Shown here one piece after another: positions 12,816 through 21,769 of a DNA stretch of 64,000 bases; position 1 is the first letter of the stretch; the number at the start of each line of letters is the position of its first letter. A program made the position numbers and the translations under genes. The notes beneath the pieces are model-generated. The model had not been told where the DNA came from. It ran no database searches and worked only from the letters and a program-made list of their open reading frames with translations. This DNA is from Prorocentrum cordatum (Eukaryota > Sar > Dinophyceae > Prorocentrales > Prorocentraceae): NCBI GenBank assembly GCA_963575745.1, contig CAUYUJ010016476.1, positions 148,183-212,182 on the forward strand, read 5' to 3'.

Positions 12816-13049
12816 GAGCCGAACTGTTGGCGTCGGAATGTTGGCGCTGGCAAACCAGGAGATCTCTCGCCTTCGAGGATGCCCGTTTGGGGCTCTCTGC
12901 GAGGGGCGTGCTGGGCATTCTAAGACGCCATTGATCTATCGATCGGGGTCGGGCTGGGGGCAAACGAGCGGTCCCGACCGCGGATTGCCGACCCGCGCTC
13001 AGATTGCTCAGGCCCCCCGTAGGGGCTCAGACGTGGCCAGGACCACAAC

Positions 13050-13300
13050 ACATCCGTTCCAGAGCGTTCTGTTGCGCTCTCAGAGCGTTCCGGAACGCTC
13101 GGAGAAGGCCGCGGCGCCCGATACATCTTCCGGAGCCGCCGCATCTCAGAGATCCTCCAGGGCCGCCGCACCTCAGAGATCCTCCGTTCCAGAGCGTTCT
13201 GGAGCGCTCTCATGAGAGCGTTCCCGAACGCTCGGAGAAGGCCGCGGCGCCCGATACATCCTCCGGAGCCGCCGCGTCTCAGAGATCCTCCATGGCCGCC
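13050..13300. repeat. Tandem duplication, ~128-bp unit
   Basis: Two near-identical copies, each containing TCCGTTCCAGAGCGTTCTG, an inverted AGCGTTCCGGAACGCT motif and AAGGCCGCGGCGCCCGATAC. The palindromic core could form a hairpin. No coding function is evident. Confidence 0.8.
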
Positions 13301-13828
13301 TTCGCCCGAAGTTGTCCTCGTCCTGGCTGCGTCCTGGGCTCGTGGCGAAAAGGCGGCAACGCTTCGTGGCCCGGGCCGAGGGGTGGCCCCCCCCCTCTCC
13401 AGGTTTTGGCCGCGCGGAGGCGGCTGGCGCGGCGCGCCTCGCGCTGGCTCCCCGCGTGAGGTCGTCGCGCGCAGGCGCCCCCGGTTTCCGGTGTGGCGTG
13501 CCGCGCGGCGGCCCGCGTGCGGTCGGAGCGAGGTGTGGGGCCGAGGTCGTTTCGGGGAGGGTGCCCCTCGTGTTCTCCCGGGGAGGGTGGCCTCGTGCTC
13601 TTCGTGACTGCTGGATGCTGCCGTGGTGCCCGGGGAGGGCGCCCTGGGCCGTTCTGTGTGTTGGGGCCGACGCAGGGTCTCACGCCCCTGAGGGGTGTTC
13701 TTCTGGCCCAGGTGCGAGGGTAGGCCACCGCGTCGGACCGCCACGCCATGTCGCGTGAGGCCCGTGTCGGTGCGTCGCTCCCGGTGGCCTATATATCCGT
13801 TGGTCGTCTGTTTTTGTTTCGCCAGGGT

Positions 13829-13998
13829 CGGGGGTGGACAGACCTCCTACCCTGACACGTCGATTAGTGAATTGTCCGTTTTCGGTTCTCGAGAGGGCGC
13901 CGTGGCCGTCATTTTCCAGGCTTGCGCCCGCCAGGTTTGGGCCCGAGGTTGTTTTCACTAAGCCACGTTTTACTAAAGGGGGGTCTGCCCATCCCCGA
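13829..13998. repeat. Dispersed repeat, copy 2
   Basis: Partner of 11,508-11,676. It ends in CACTAAGCCACGTTTTACTA. Related short motifs CACTAAGCAAGGTTT (about 14,505) and CACTAAACCAGGTTC (about 14,576) follow, suggesting fragments of the same family. The 14,000-14,830 stretch contains nothing else that I can name. Confidence 0.65.
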
Positions 13999-14829
13999 CG
14001 GGGGCAAAGCAGTTCGATCCTCCGTCCCAGGCAATCTATGTTTCATGCTTTTTTCCAGGTCCCTCACTCCTGCAGTCTTCGATGCACAGGGTAGCGATGT
14101 CGCGCCCACGTCGGCCCTCGCGCTGTCCCTGTGCATATTCTCTTGATGTTTGCAGGAGTTGCGCCTGCTTTTCGATGCTGCGAGTGGCCTGTGCAGGCGA
14201 AGCCAGTGACCAAATTCGCGAAACTAAAAATCTGACTCAAGACCCGGGGTGTACAGCGGCACTTTGACTGGACGGCGTGGTAGGAGCTTCCCCTCAAGAA
14301 CCCTCGCAACGGAGTCGCAGAGTTTTGCAGTGGAGAACGTGATCCTTCATCTTGAAGATGTTGGAGCCCACGGTCCCTCCCGGCGACGGGCACTGAGCAT
14401 CCACGTGGCCTCTCCCAGCAGGCCTTCTTCGGGTACAGCCAGGACCCCGGGTGAGGGGACCCGGTCAGTGGCAGGGCCCTGGGGCCCCTCAATTGGCCAG
14501 ATTCACTAAGCAAGGTTTGCCGTAGCTGGTGTTTTTCGTGTGTACGGCAGTTCCGGTTAGACGCCCCCGGTACGAATCACTAAACCAGGTTCTTTAAGCC
14601 CAGTTCTGCCAACGCCCGATTTCTGACCGAAGGAGGAGTAGCAGAAAGAGGGTGACATTGGACGCTACAGCCGTTTCGGTTCAGTCTGGTGCCACCGTTT
14701 AAGCGTAGAGGGAATGACGAGGAGGAGGGGGAGAAGGAGGGGGAGAAGGACAAAGGGGGAGGGCAGGATGGGGTTGGGAGCGGAGGAGGAGGATGAGGCT
14801 ACGTCTGCTACAGTCGTCCAAAGTCTCAG

Positions 14830-15372
14830 TCAGTGCACGCAGGCTGAGGCTGAGGCTGAAGCAGGCTGAGGCTGAGGCTGAGGCAGGCTGAGGCTGAGGC
14901 TGAGGCAGGCTGAGGCTGAGGCAGGCTGAGGCCGAGGCCGAGGCTGCAGGCAGTCTGAGGCTGAGGCTGAAGCAGGCTGAGGCTGAGGCTGAGGCAGGCT
15001 GAGGCTGAGGCTGAGGCTGAGGCAGGCTGATGCTCAGGCAGGCTGAGGCTGAGGCTGAGGCTGATGCAGGCTGAGGCTGAGGCAGGCTGAGGCTGAGGCC
15101 GAGGCCGACGGCAGACTGAGGCTGAGGCTGAAGCAGGCTGAGGCTGAGGCAGAGGCAGGCTGAGGCTGAGGCTGAGGCTGAGGCAGGCTGATGCTGAGGC
15201 AGGCTGAGGCTGAGTCTGAGGCTGATGCAGGCTGAGGCTGAGGCAGGCTGAGGCTGAGGCCGAGGCTGAAGGCAGACTGAGGCTGAGGCTGAAGCAGGCT
15301 GAGGCTGAGGCTGAGGCAGGCTGAGGCTGAGGCAGGCTGAGGCTGAGGCTGAGGCAGGCTGAGGCTGAGGCT
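14830..15372. repeat. GAGGCT minisatellite, block 1
   Basis: Tandem GAGGCT hexamers arranged in higher-order units such as (GAGGCT)2-3GAGGCAGGCT, with occasional GATGCAGGCT and GAGGCCGAGG. The minus strand reads as long S/A/Q/P/L frames, which are a repeat artefact. Confidence 0.95.
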
Positions 15373-15530
15373 GTGACTGCGACTGCCGTTGCACTGCGAC
15401 TGTCATCGCGAATGCGACTACGACTGCGAGAACAGCAGAATTCTACAACTGGATTCTCATTTGAATCTTAAGGGGAATGCTTCCACATATGCTCCTACAC
15501 ATCGCTGTTGGGTTGCTTTGCCGGGATAAT
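15366..15530. repeat. 165-bp minisatellite tail, copy 1
   Basis: GTGACTGCGACTGCCGTTGC through TTGCTTTGCCGGGAT. The same tail follows the second minisatellite block at 16,980-17,145 with only a few mismatches, so block plus tail was duplicated as one unit. Confidence 0.85.
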
Positions 15531-15584
15531 TTTTGTTGGTTCCTGCTCTGGTAGCAGACCGAGTTCAAGCATCGAGATATTGGC

Positions 15585-15900
15585 CATTCCTGGGCATGAA
15601 TTTGAATGCCCGGAGCCAACTGTAGGCCACTTCGTGTTCTTCGAGTTCCCAGAACTCCATTCCTGGGCACGATTTTGAATGCCCGGAGCCAACTGTAGGC
15701 CACTTCGTGTTCTTCGAGTTCCCAGAACTCCAATCCTGGGCATGATTTTGAATGCCCGGAGCCAGCTGTAGGCCACTTCGTGGTCTTCGAGTTCCCAGAA
15801 CTCCATTCCTGGGCATGATTTTGAATGCCCGGAGCCTACTGTAGGCCACTTCGTGTTCTTCGAGTTCCCAGAACTCCATTCCCGGGCCACATTTTGAATG
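15585..15900. repeat. 73-bp tandem repeat, 4.3 units
   Basis: CATTCCTGGGCA-type unit starts recur at 15,585, 15,658, 15,731, 15,804 and 15,877, a period of exactly 73 bp with few mismatches. The period is not a multiple of three, so any open frame rotates from unit to unit. It lies between the two GAGGCT blocks. Confidence 0.95.
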
Positions 15901-16980
15901 CTGAGGCAGGCTGATGCTGAGGCTGAGGCAGGCTGAGGATGAGGCAGGCTGAGGCTGAGGCCGAGGCTGAAGGCAGACTGAAGCTGAGGCTGAAGCAGAC
16001 TGAGGCTGAGGCTGAGGCAGGCTGAGGCTGAGGCTGAGGCAGGCTGAGGCTGAGGCTGAGGCTGATGCAGGCTGAGGCTGAGGCAGGCTGAGGCTGAGGC
16101 CGAGGCTGAAGGCAGACTGAGGCTGAGGCGAAGCAGGCTGGGCTGCAGGCGAGGCAGGCTGGACTGAGGCCGAGGCAGGCGGATGCTGTGATGTAGACTG
16201 AGGCTTGGCGCGGTGTGCCACCACAGGTAGAGGTTACCTGAGGGTGGCGATGCAGTCTGAGGCTTTTGGCACCTGAGGCTGGGTCAGGCTGAAGGTGACA
16301 CCACTGAGGCTGAAGCACCTGAGGCTGAGGTGAACAGGCTGAGGGTTGACGGCAATGGCAGGTGATTGCAGGCAGGTGACGGTGGCTTCTTGCTGACCTG
16401 ATGCAGGTGAGGCTTGAACGGCTGAGGTCTGAGGCCCTGGTGAGGCAACTGAGGCCTGCAATGGGCGGCAGGGATTCCAGAGGCTGAATGGCAGAGGCTG
16501 CAGGCGTGGCGAGGAGGCTGCTGGGACTACTGAAGGCAGACTGAGGCTGAGGCTGAAGCAGGCTGAGGCTGAGGCTTAGGCTGAGGCTGAGGCTGAGGCT
16601 GAGGCTGAGGCTGAGGCTGAGGCAGGCTGAGGCTGAGGCAGGCTGAGGCTGAGGCTGAGGCTGAGGCAGGCTGAGGCTGAGGCTGAGGCTGATGCAGGCT
16701 GAGGCTGAGGCAGGTGGAGGCTAAGGCCGAGGCCGACGGCAGACTGAGGCTGAGGCTGAAGCAGGCTGAGGCTGAGGCTGAGGCTGAGGCAGGCAGAGGC
16801 TGAGGCTGAGGCAGGCTGATGCTGAGGCAGGCTGATGCTGAGGCTGAGGCTGAAGGCAGACGGAGGCTGAGGCCGAGGCTGAAGGCAGAGTGATGCTGAG
16901 GCTGAAGCAGGCTGAGGCTGAGGCTGAGGCAGGCTGAGGCTGAGGCTGGCTGAGGCTGAGGCTGAGACAGGCTGAGGCTG
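15898..16980. repeat. GAGGCT minisatellite, block 2
   Basis: The same hexamer family as block 1. It is more degenerate between about 16,130 and 16,520, and regular again to 16,980. Confidence 0.95.
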
Positions 16981-17145
16981 AGGCTGTGACTGCGACTGCC
17001 GTTGCCACTGCGATTGTCATCGCGAATGCGACTACGACTGCGAGAACAGCAGAATTCTACAAGTGGATTCTCATCTGAATCTTAAGGGGAATGCTTCCAT
17101 ATATGCTCCTACGTATCGCTGTTCGCTTGCTTTGTCGGGATATTT
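16980..17145. repeat. 165-bp minisatellite tail, copy 2
   Basis: Second copy of the tail at 15,366-15,530. It passes directly into the satellite region that follows. Confidence 0.85.
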
Positions 17146-17149
17146 TTTA

Positions 17150-17945
17150 CCCAAATTCGATCGCATTCCCGCTCGCCGCCTTCATCTCAGGTCGATCGGG
17201 TAGATATTACTATCAAGAAGCATGTGGCCAGGATCGGCTGTTGAGTGTAATCTTGACATATGCTGTTGTTTTCTTAACTTAGTTCGAGCTGCAGATGAGC
17301 TACAGAGCTGTTCGAAACAACAATCGAAACATAATCATCAGAAACACTAGTTTGCAGTATCTAGATTGCGGACCTCGGTCGGCTACTAGAGCTGGAACTT
17401 GAAACATGTATATGTAACCTGTTATGTGTTTGAGATGATGATGATTTTTCCTAACATAACTCGAGCTGCATATGAACTACACATCTGTTCGGCACAGCGG
17501 TCGAAAGTCTCTCATCAGAAGCGCTAGATTCAAGCATCTAGATGCCCGGAATCGGTCTGCTACCAGAGCTGGAACCAACAAATTATTCGTGTTCTGATTT
17601 TTTGGGGAGATGCTGATGCTTTTCGTAACTTAACTAGAGCTGCAGGTGGACTGCAGGGCTGTTCGGCACAACAACTGGAAGGGATGGCACGGGGCGCTAG
17701 TCTCAAGTCTAGATGCCCGAAATCGGTCTGCTACCAGAGCTGAAACCAAACAACTGTTCGTACTCTTCATTTTTTGGGGAACCATGCTGGTTGTCTAACT
17801 TAGCTCGAACTGCAGATGAGCTAGAGCTGTTCGGCAGAACAATCGAAAGGAATTCATCAGGAACGCTAGTCCGAAGTATCTAGAAGCCCGAACTTGGTCT
17901 GTCACCAGAACTGGAACCAAATAACGTTTTTTCTTATTATATATA
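17150..17945. repeat. ~172-bp satellite, block A (about four units)
   Basis: Unit starts (CTCGAGCTGCAGATGAGCTA-like) fall near 17,284, 17,461, 17,634 and 17,804. Each unit carries GAGCTGTTCGG, CATCAG-A-CGCTAG, CTAGATGCCCGAA and CTACCAGAGCTGGAACCAAA. A leader with CATTCCCGCTCGCC and CTCAGGTCGATCGGGTA precedes the units. The same leader and four similar units recur at 60,750-61,560, on the far side of the LINE. No coding content. Confidence 0.9.
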
Positions 17946-18009
17946 TATATATATGTTTCGACATTTTTCGAAGCAGAAGGTCGCCATATACATTTGGCTA
18001 CGGCATGGA

Positions 18010-18480
18010 GACGTCTCCTGGTTTTCTCCTCCCCTTCTTCCTCCTCCTCCTTGCCCTTTCCTTTTCCTTCTCCTCCTCCTCCTTGCCCTTCTTCCTTTCT
18101 CCCTTCTCCTTCTCCTTTTCTGTCTCCTCTCCCCTCCTCCTCCTCCTCCTCCTCCTCCTCCTTCTCTTTCTCTTTCTTCTCCTCCTCCTGTTCCTCTTTT
18201 TGCTCATTTTCCTCTTCCTCTTCCGCCTTCATCTGCCCCCTCTGCTCTTCTCCTCCTCCCCCTTCCCTTTCTCCTCCTCCTCCTTCTCCTACTCCTTTTC
18301 CTCGTCATCATCGCCCCCCCCTTCTCCCCCTTCCACTTCCCTTGCCTTCTGCTCGTCATCCTCGCTTTCTCCTTCTCCCGCTCCTTTTCCTTCTCCTGTT
18401 CCTTCTTCTCCCTCTCAGTCTCCTCCACCTCCTTCTTCTCCTCGCTCTTTCTTCTCCTCCACTTCCTCCTCGTGAAACCG
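18010..18480 (-). repeat. CTCCTT pyrimidine tract
   Basis: About 470 bp of C/T-rich sequence immediately upstream of the LINE open frame. It may be part of the LINE 5' untranslated region or of the insertion site. The serine/leucine open frames here are composition artefacts. Confidence 0.85.
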
Positions 18481-18687
18481 CGTCCGGAGATTGCAGCGCC
18501 GGCGTGCCAAGGAAGCCCTGCGAGTTCCCGGCGGTAGCCGAGCAACGTCGGCTCAAGAGCAACGTCGCTCCAGACGAGGAGGGCGCGATGCGCCGCCTTC
18601 CCTTTTGCAGTCACTTCCACCTCCCCTCCTTCACTTCTTATATCACAGTCTCATTTTCTCTATTGTGCGTCCTACTCCAGCTCTCGT

Positions 18688-19824
18688 GTGATTGCGATTG
18701 GTCGAGGGAGGCGCGACGTCGTATCCTTTTTTCATCAGGTTTTGACAAGCCGCTGTACCAGACAGAAGCCAGACGAGGAGACTGGAGCCATCGACTCACC
18801 CATTGATCCGACAGAATCGATTGATTTGGACAATTATCTCAGAGGTCGGGGGACAGAGGGCCCAGCGGTCCACGCTGCATCCCGCAAGCGTACCATCCAG
18901 GACGACCAGGACTGGCGTCGACGCTGGGGGGCGCATCTGAGTCAACTCCACAGGGTAGCCACAGATATGACGGCAGTGCCTGATGTGACGATGGGCGATG
19001 ACCGTGGGGTCGAGAGATGGGCGCAGGCGACGGCGCTGGAGGCGAAACGGGAGGCTTGCGAGAAGTCCATGGCCTCCTTCAGTGACGCTTGCAAGGCGGA
19101 TGATGTCCCACGCTATTTCGGCAAGCTCGGAGATGCCCCGAGCGCCCTCGCCGCCCACCAGTCCAAGAATATGATTGAGTTGAAGCAGGAGATCACAGAG
19201 GTCAAGGATGATTCCGGTTCGCTCAGGGCTCGCAATAACAAGCAAGACACCAAGCTCGATCGCTTGGAGAAGGAGATCGCCTCCATCAAAGCAGGTGCGG
19301 CGGCGTCCACGGCGGCCCCGAGTGCAGGGGGTGCCGTGTCAGTCGGAGGTGCGGGGTCCCAGCGCCAATGGGATCCAGCATGCATTAAGCTCCGCGGCTG
19401 GGTCACGGGCGCCTCCGGTGCGATGTCGCGCTCAGAGACGCAGATCACGGACCTCGACTGCCAGCATCTTATTCGTAACTTACTCGACCTCCTTGGGGAG
19501 GAAGATAGAGCCAAAGTGGACGATGTCGGAACTCTTCGTATCAACGGCAACCAGCCCATGTTCTCCTTTTGCCGTATCAAGTTTTGCGCTGGCACAGATG
19601 GGGATGCACTATGGAACTGTAAACACCTGCGGGGCGCGGTTGTCCTGGATCCCAGCCAACGCACAAAGGCCCAGAAGCAGCTAGCAGGAGACCGCACCAA
19701 GCAGCACATGGAACGACATTCCCAGCAAACCATTATCAAGATCGAGGCTCCGGAGTGGAAGAAGGGCCTCATCGCCGCCGCGGGGCGTTTCCACGGCATC
19801 TGGAGGCAGAAGATTCTCAAATAA
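18688..19824 (+). CDS. LINE N-terminal (ORF1-like) region
   Basis: A 378-codon open frame that starts at a GTG only because no ATG lies in the open stretch upstream, so the true start is unknown. About residues 150-215 are charged and heptad-like (EITEVKDD...RLEKEIASIK), suggesting a short coiled coil, followed by an A/G/S-rich linker. The remainder (LINGN-type segment with PMFSFCRIKF and KHLRGAVVLD) is not a domain that I recognise. It ends at a single TAA (19,822). The frame then continues unbroken into the endonuclease, so this may be the N-terminus of one long LINE protein rather than a separate ORF1. No CCHC knuckle is visible. Confidence 0.55.
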   Translation: MIAIGRGRRDVVSFFHQVLTSRCTRQKPDEETGAIDSPIDPTESIDLDNYLRGRGTEGPAVHAASRKRTIQDDQDWRRRWGAHLSQLHRVATDMTAVPDVTMGDDRGVERWAQATALEAKREACEKSMASFSDACKADDVPRYFGKLGDAPSALAAHQSKNMIELKQEITEVKDDSGSLRARNNKQDTKLDRLEKEIASIKAGAAASTAAPSAGGAVSVGGAGSQRQWDPACIKLRGWVTGASGAMSRSETQITDLDCQHLIRNLLDLLGEEDRAKVDDVGTLRINGNQPMFSFCRIKFCAGTDGDALWNCKHLRGAVVLDPSQRTKAQKQLAGDRTKQHMERHSQQTIIKIEAPEWKKGLIAAAGRFHGIWRQKILK

Positions 19825-20307
19825 TACCCGAGCACGAGCTTCGGGATCACAAGCCAGACAGGATCGGGCCAGGGCATCGGCACCATCTTGACGAGGCCGC
19901 CTGCTCGTCAAGCCCATCGTCCAATCGAACTTGCAGTCTGGAAGGCAGCAGAGGCGACCTTGACTATCCACAAGGATGTCTGGGACACGGTCTTGCCCCG
20001 CCGTGGCATCCAGACCACAGTGGCCTCTTCCCAATCCAGCTTGGAGTGGGGGTTCCGCGAGAGCGCGGACGGAGGCAGCGAGCCTTTCGCGGCAGGTTCT
20101 TTGAACGTTGCCAGAATTGATCGCCGCGATGCTAGAGGGTTTGCCCTATGCAGACAGCTCCTCCACGAGGGGGTTGCGGTGATCGGCCTCCAGGAGTGCC
20201 AGCATGCGCCTTTTCCGATGGGTTCAGACGGCTCGGATGGCTGGGTTGCCAATCCAGCTGCCTCCGAGCGGGGGTTCTGGTACGGGCACTGTACCGATGC
20301 AATATAA
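19825..20307 (+). pseudogene. LINE endonuclease (EEP), N-terminal part
   Basis: Same frame as the preceding 378-codon ORF, after one TAA. The EEP fold start is visible as GSLNVARIDRRDARG (Asn of motif I), then LLHEGVAVIGLQECQ, where the QE pair holds the metal-binding Glu typical of apurinic-type LINE endonucleases. The frame stops at 20,305 and homology continues in another frame. This domain nicks target DNA for target-primed reverse transcription. It is inactive here because of the frameshift and the insertion downstream. Confidence 0.75.
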
Positions 20308-20309
20308 TT

Positions 20310-20828
20310 CACACGTGGGTTAACCTAGATAGGATCGCAGGTGTGCTTTTCGGTAACGGTGTTTGTTTCTGCAGTGCTTTCAAAGACAGCTCACATGCTG
20401 ACCCTCCGACGGATATGGGAACGATTTGCCGACAACTGCGGCAAGTGCGCCGTGGGGCGGTGCGCAGGCTCCCAGGCGCTCGCTTGCTTCTTGTGTGTGA
20501 CGCCATTGTGGAGCTTGCGCCAGATCTTGTGTCGACACGGGGGGGGGCAGATCACGGGGGAGGGACTTATGATGGCGCGACAGAGGGGATGTGGGAACGA
20601 TTCGGAGAGCAGACGGTGAAGGGGGAGATGAGCGGGCAGTTTGAAAATTTCAAGGGGGAGGAGAGGCTTGCTGCTATCACTACTTCTGTAGCACGGACTC
20701 CGACCTACTGGAAGTTGGGAGCCGCCATCCCTAGCAAAGTGCTAGCTGCTAGACTATGTTCGCATTCCGACGGCCCGGGGGAGAGGAGAGACCATAGTGA
20801 AGTGGCTCCGTGATGGAGCCCAGAGCTA
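20310..20828 (+). pseudogene. LINE endonuclease (EEP), middle part
   Basis: Continues the EEP domain in shifted frames. ARLLLVCDAIVELAPD matches the position of the GD-x-N motif, with the Asp kept. TWMLE-like and tyrosine/arginine-rich segments follow to the insertion point at 20,828. The last codons in the frame that joins across the insertion read ...WLRDGAQSY, and the SDH motif is found 18.3 kb away at 39,146. At least one internal frameshift is present. Confidence 0.6.
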
Positions 20829-21067
20829 CCGCCGTTTGCGAAATAAACGCCCACGCGTGGAAGTACCGAGATCCCCGCCCCGCGCCCCGCATTTCAATGT
20901 TGGCCACCGAACACGCCGAAGGGGAATGCGAAGCGTTGCGAAATAAACGCCCACTTATGTTGGACTGCCCAGCCCTCCCCGTCAACCTTGAAATACGGGG
21001 GAAAGGGGGCGTGCTTCGACGTCTTGTTTTCGATCCCTAAGATGGGCGCTTACTTCGCAAACGGCGG
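20829..21067. mobile_element. 239-bp Tc1/mariner-type MITE, copy 1
   Basis: The terminal inverted repeats begin CCGCCGTTTGCGAAATAAAC and end in its complement, ...CGCAAACGGCGG, about 25 bp with one or two mismatches. A further internal copy of GTTGCGAAATAAACGCCCAC lies near 20,936. It is flanked by TA on both sides. No coding capacity. Confidence 0.9.
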
Positions 21068-21109
21068 TACCCCCCACGAGCGTCTTATAGTGACACAGCG
21101 CTGTACATT

Positions 21110-21285
21110 CACACACACACACATATATATGTATTCCCATATTTATATGTTGTATGTGTATATATGTATGTGTATATATACACGTGTATACATAAGTGTG
21201 TATGTACACCCTATTTGCACATCCATATGCCTTTCCCCTATGTGTGCATACACCCATGCGTGCACGTACGTGCATGCATGCATTC
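21110..21285. repeat. CA/TA/TGCA microsatellite in unit 1
   Basis: ACAC, TATA and GTGTATAT-type runs ending in CGTACGTGCATGCATGCA. The same array is in unit 2 at 29,915-30,092 with length changes. Confidence 0.85.
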
Positions 21286-21469
21286 ACGCCGCCACGCAAT
21301 CCGAGGCTATTCACGCGACGCTACCCGTGCGGAATCGTCCGGTGGCGACACAACGCTGATGGCCCCCCTTACTCTCCCCTGCAGCTTCCGTCCACTCTGC
21401 CCTGTCTACCTCGTCTCGCACTTCTACCCCTTCGAGGCGTCATTTCCGCGCAAAGACGATGGATGCGCT

Positions 21470-21720
21470 GCCGGGTGCCACGCGCGCGCGCGTAACCCCA
21501 CTGGGCGGCGCCAGCGGCGCCCGCGCGCGCGTGCTCACGGGGGTGCAAAAGCTGACAGGCGGGCGCTCGCAAACCAAGTGGACTTGGTTCAGCGGTGCCG
21601 CACGCTCGGCGTGCTTCCCGGAAGCGCAAAAAGCTGAGAGACGAGTGCGTGGCGCAACCCCCAAACGGGACTTCGCCAGCGTGTTACCGCACTGCGCAGA
21701 TTCGCGAGGCATTGCAAAAG
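21470..21720. repeat. Degenerate 77-bp repeats downstream of Rep (unit 1)
   Basis: GCAAAAGCTGACAGGCGGGC-type units, here diverged and with indels. The unit 2 counterpart (30,275-30,515) shows the 77-bp period clearly. This is the most diverged part between the two units. Confidence 0.55.
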
Positions 21721-21769
21721 ACGGTCGGCGGTGCTGCTGGGGGGAAGCCCAGGACGGCCGCGCGCTCCC

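Noticed and set aside
15585-15900. CRISPR-like direct repeats
   Set aside because: The 73-bp units are contiguous with no variable spacers, and the genome is eukaryotic.
14699-17020. Ser/Ala/Gln/Pro repeat proteins on the minus strand
   Set aside because: Direct translation of the GAGGCT minisatellite. The 73-bp repeat between has a period that breaks frame.
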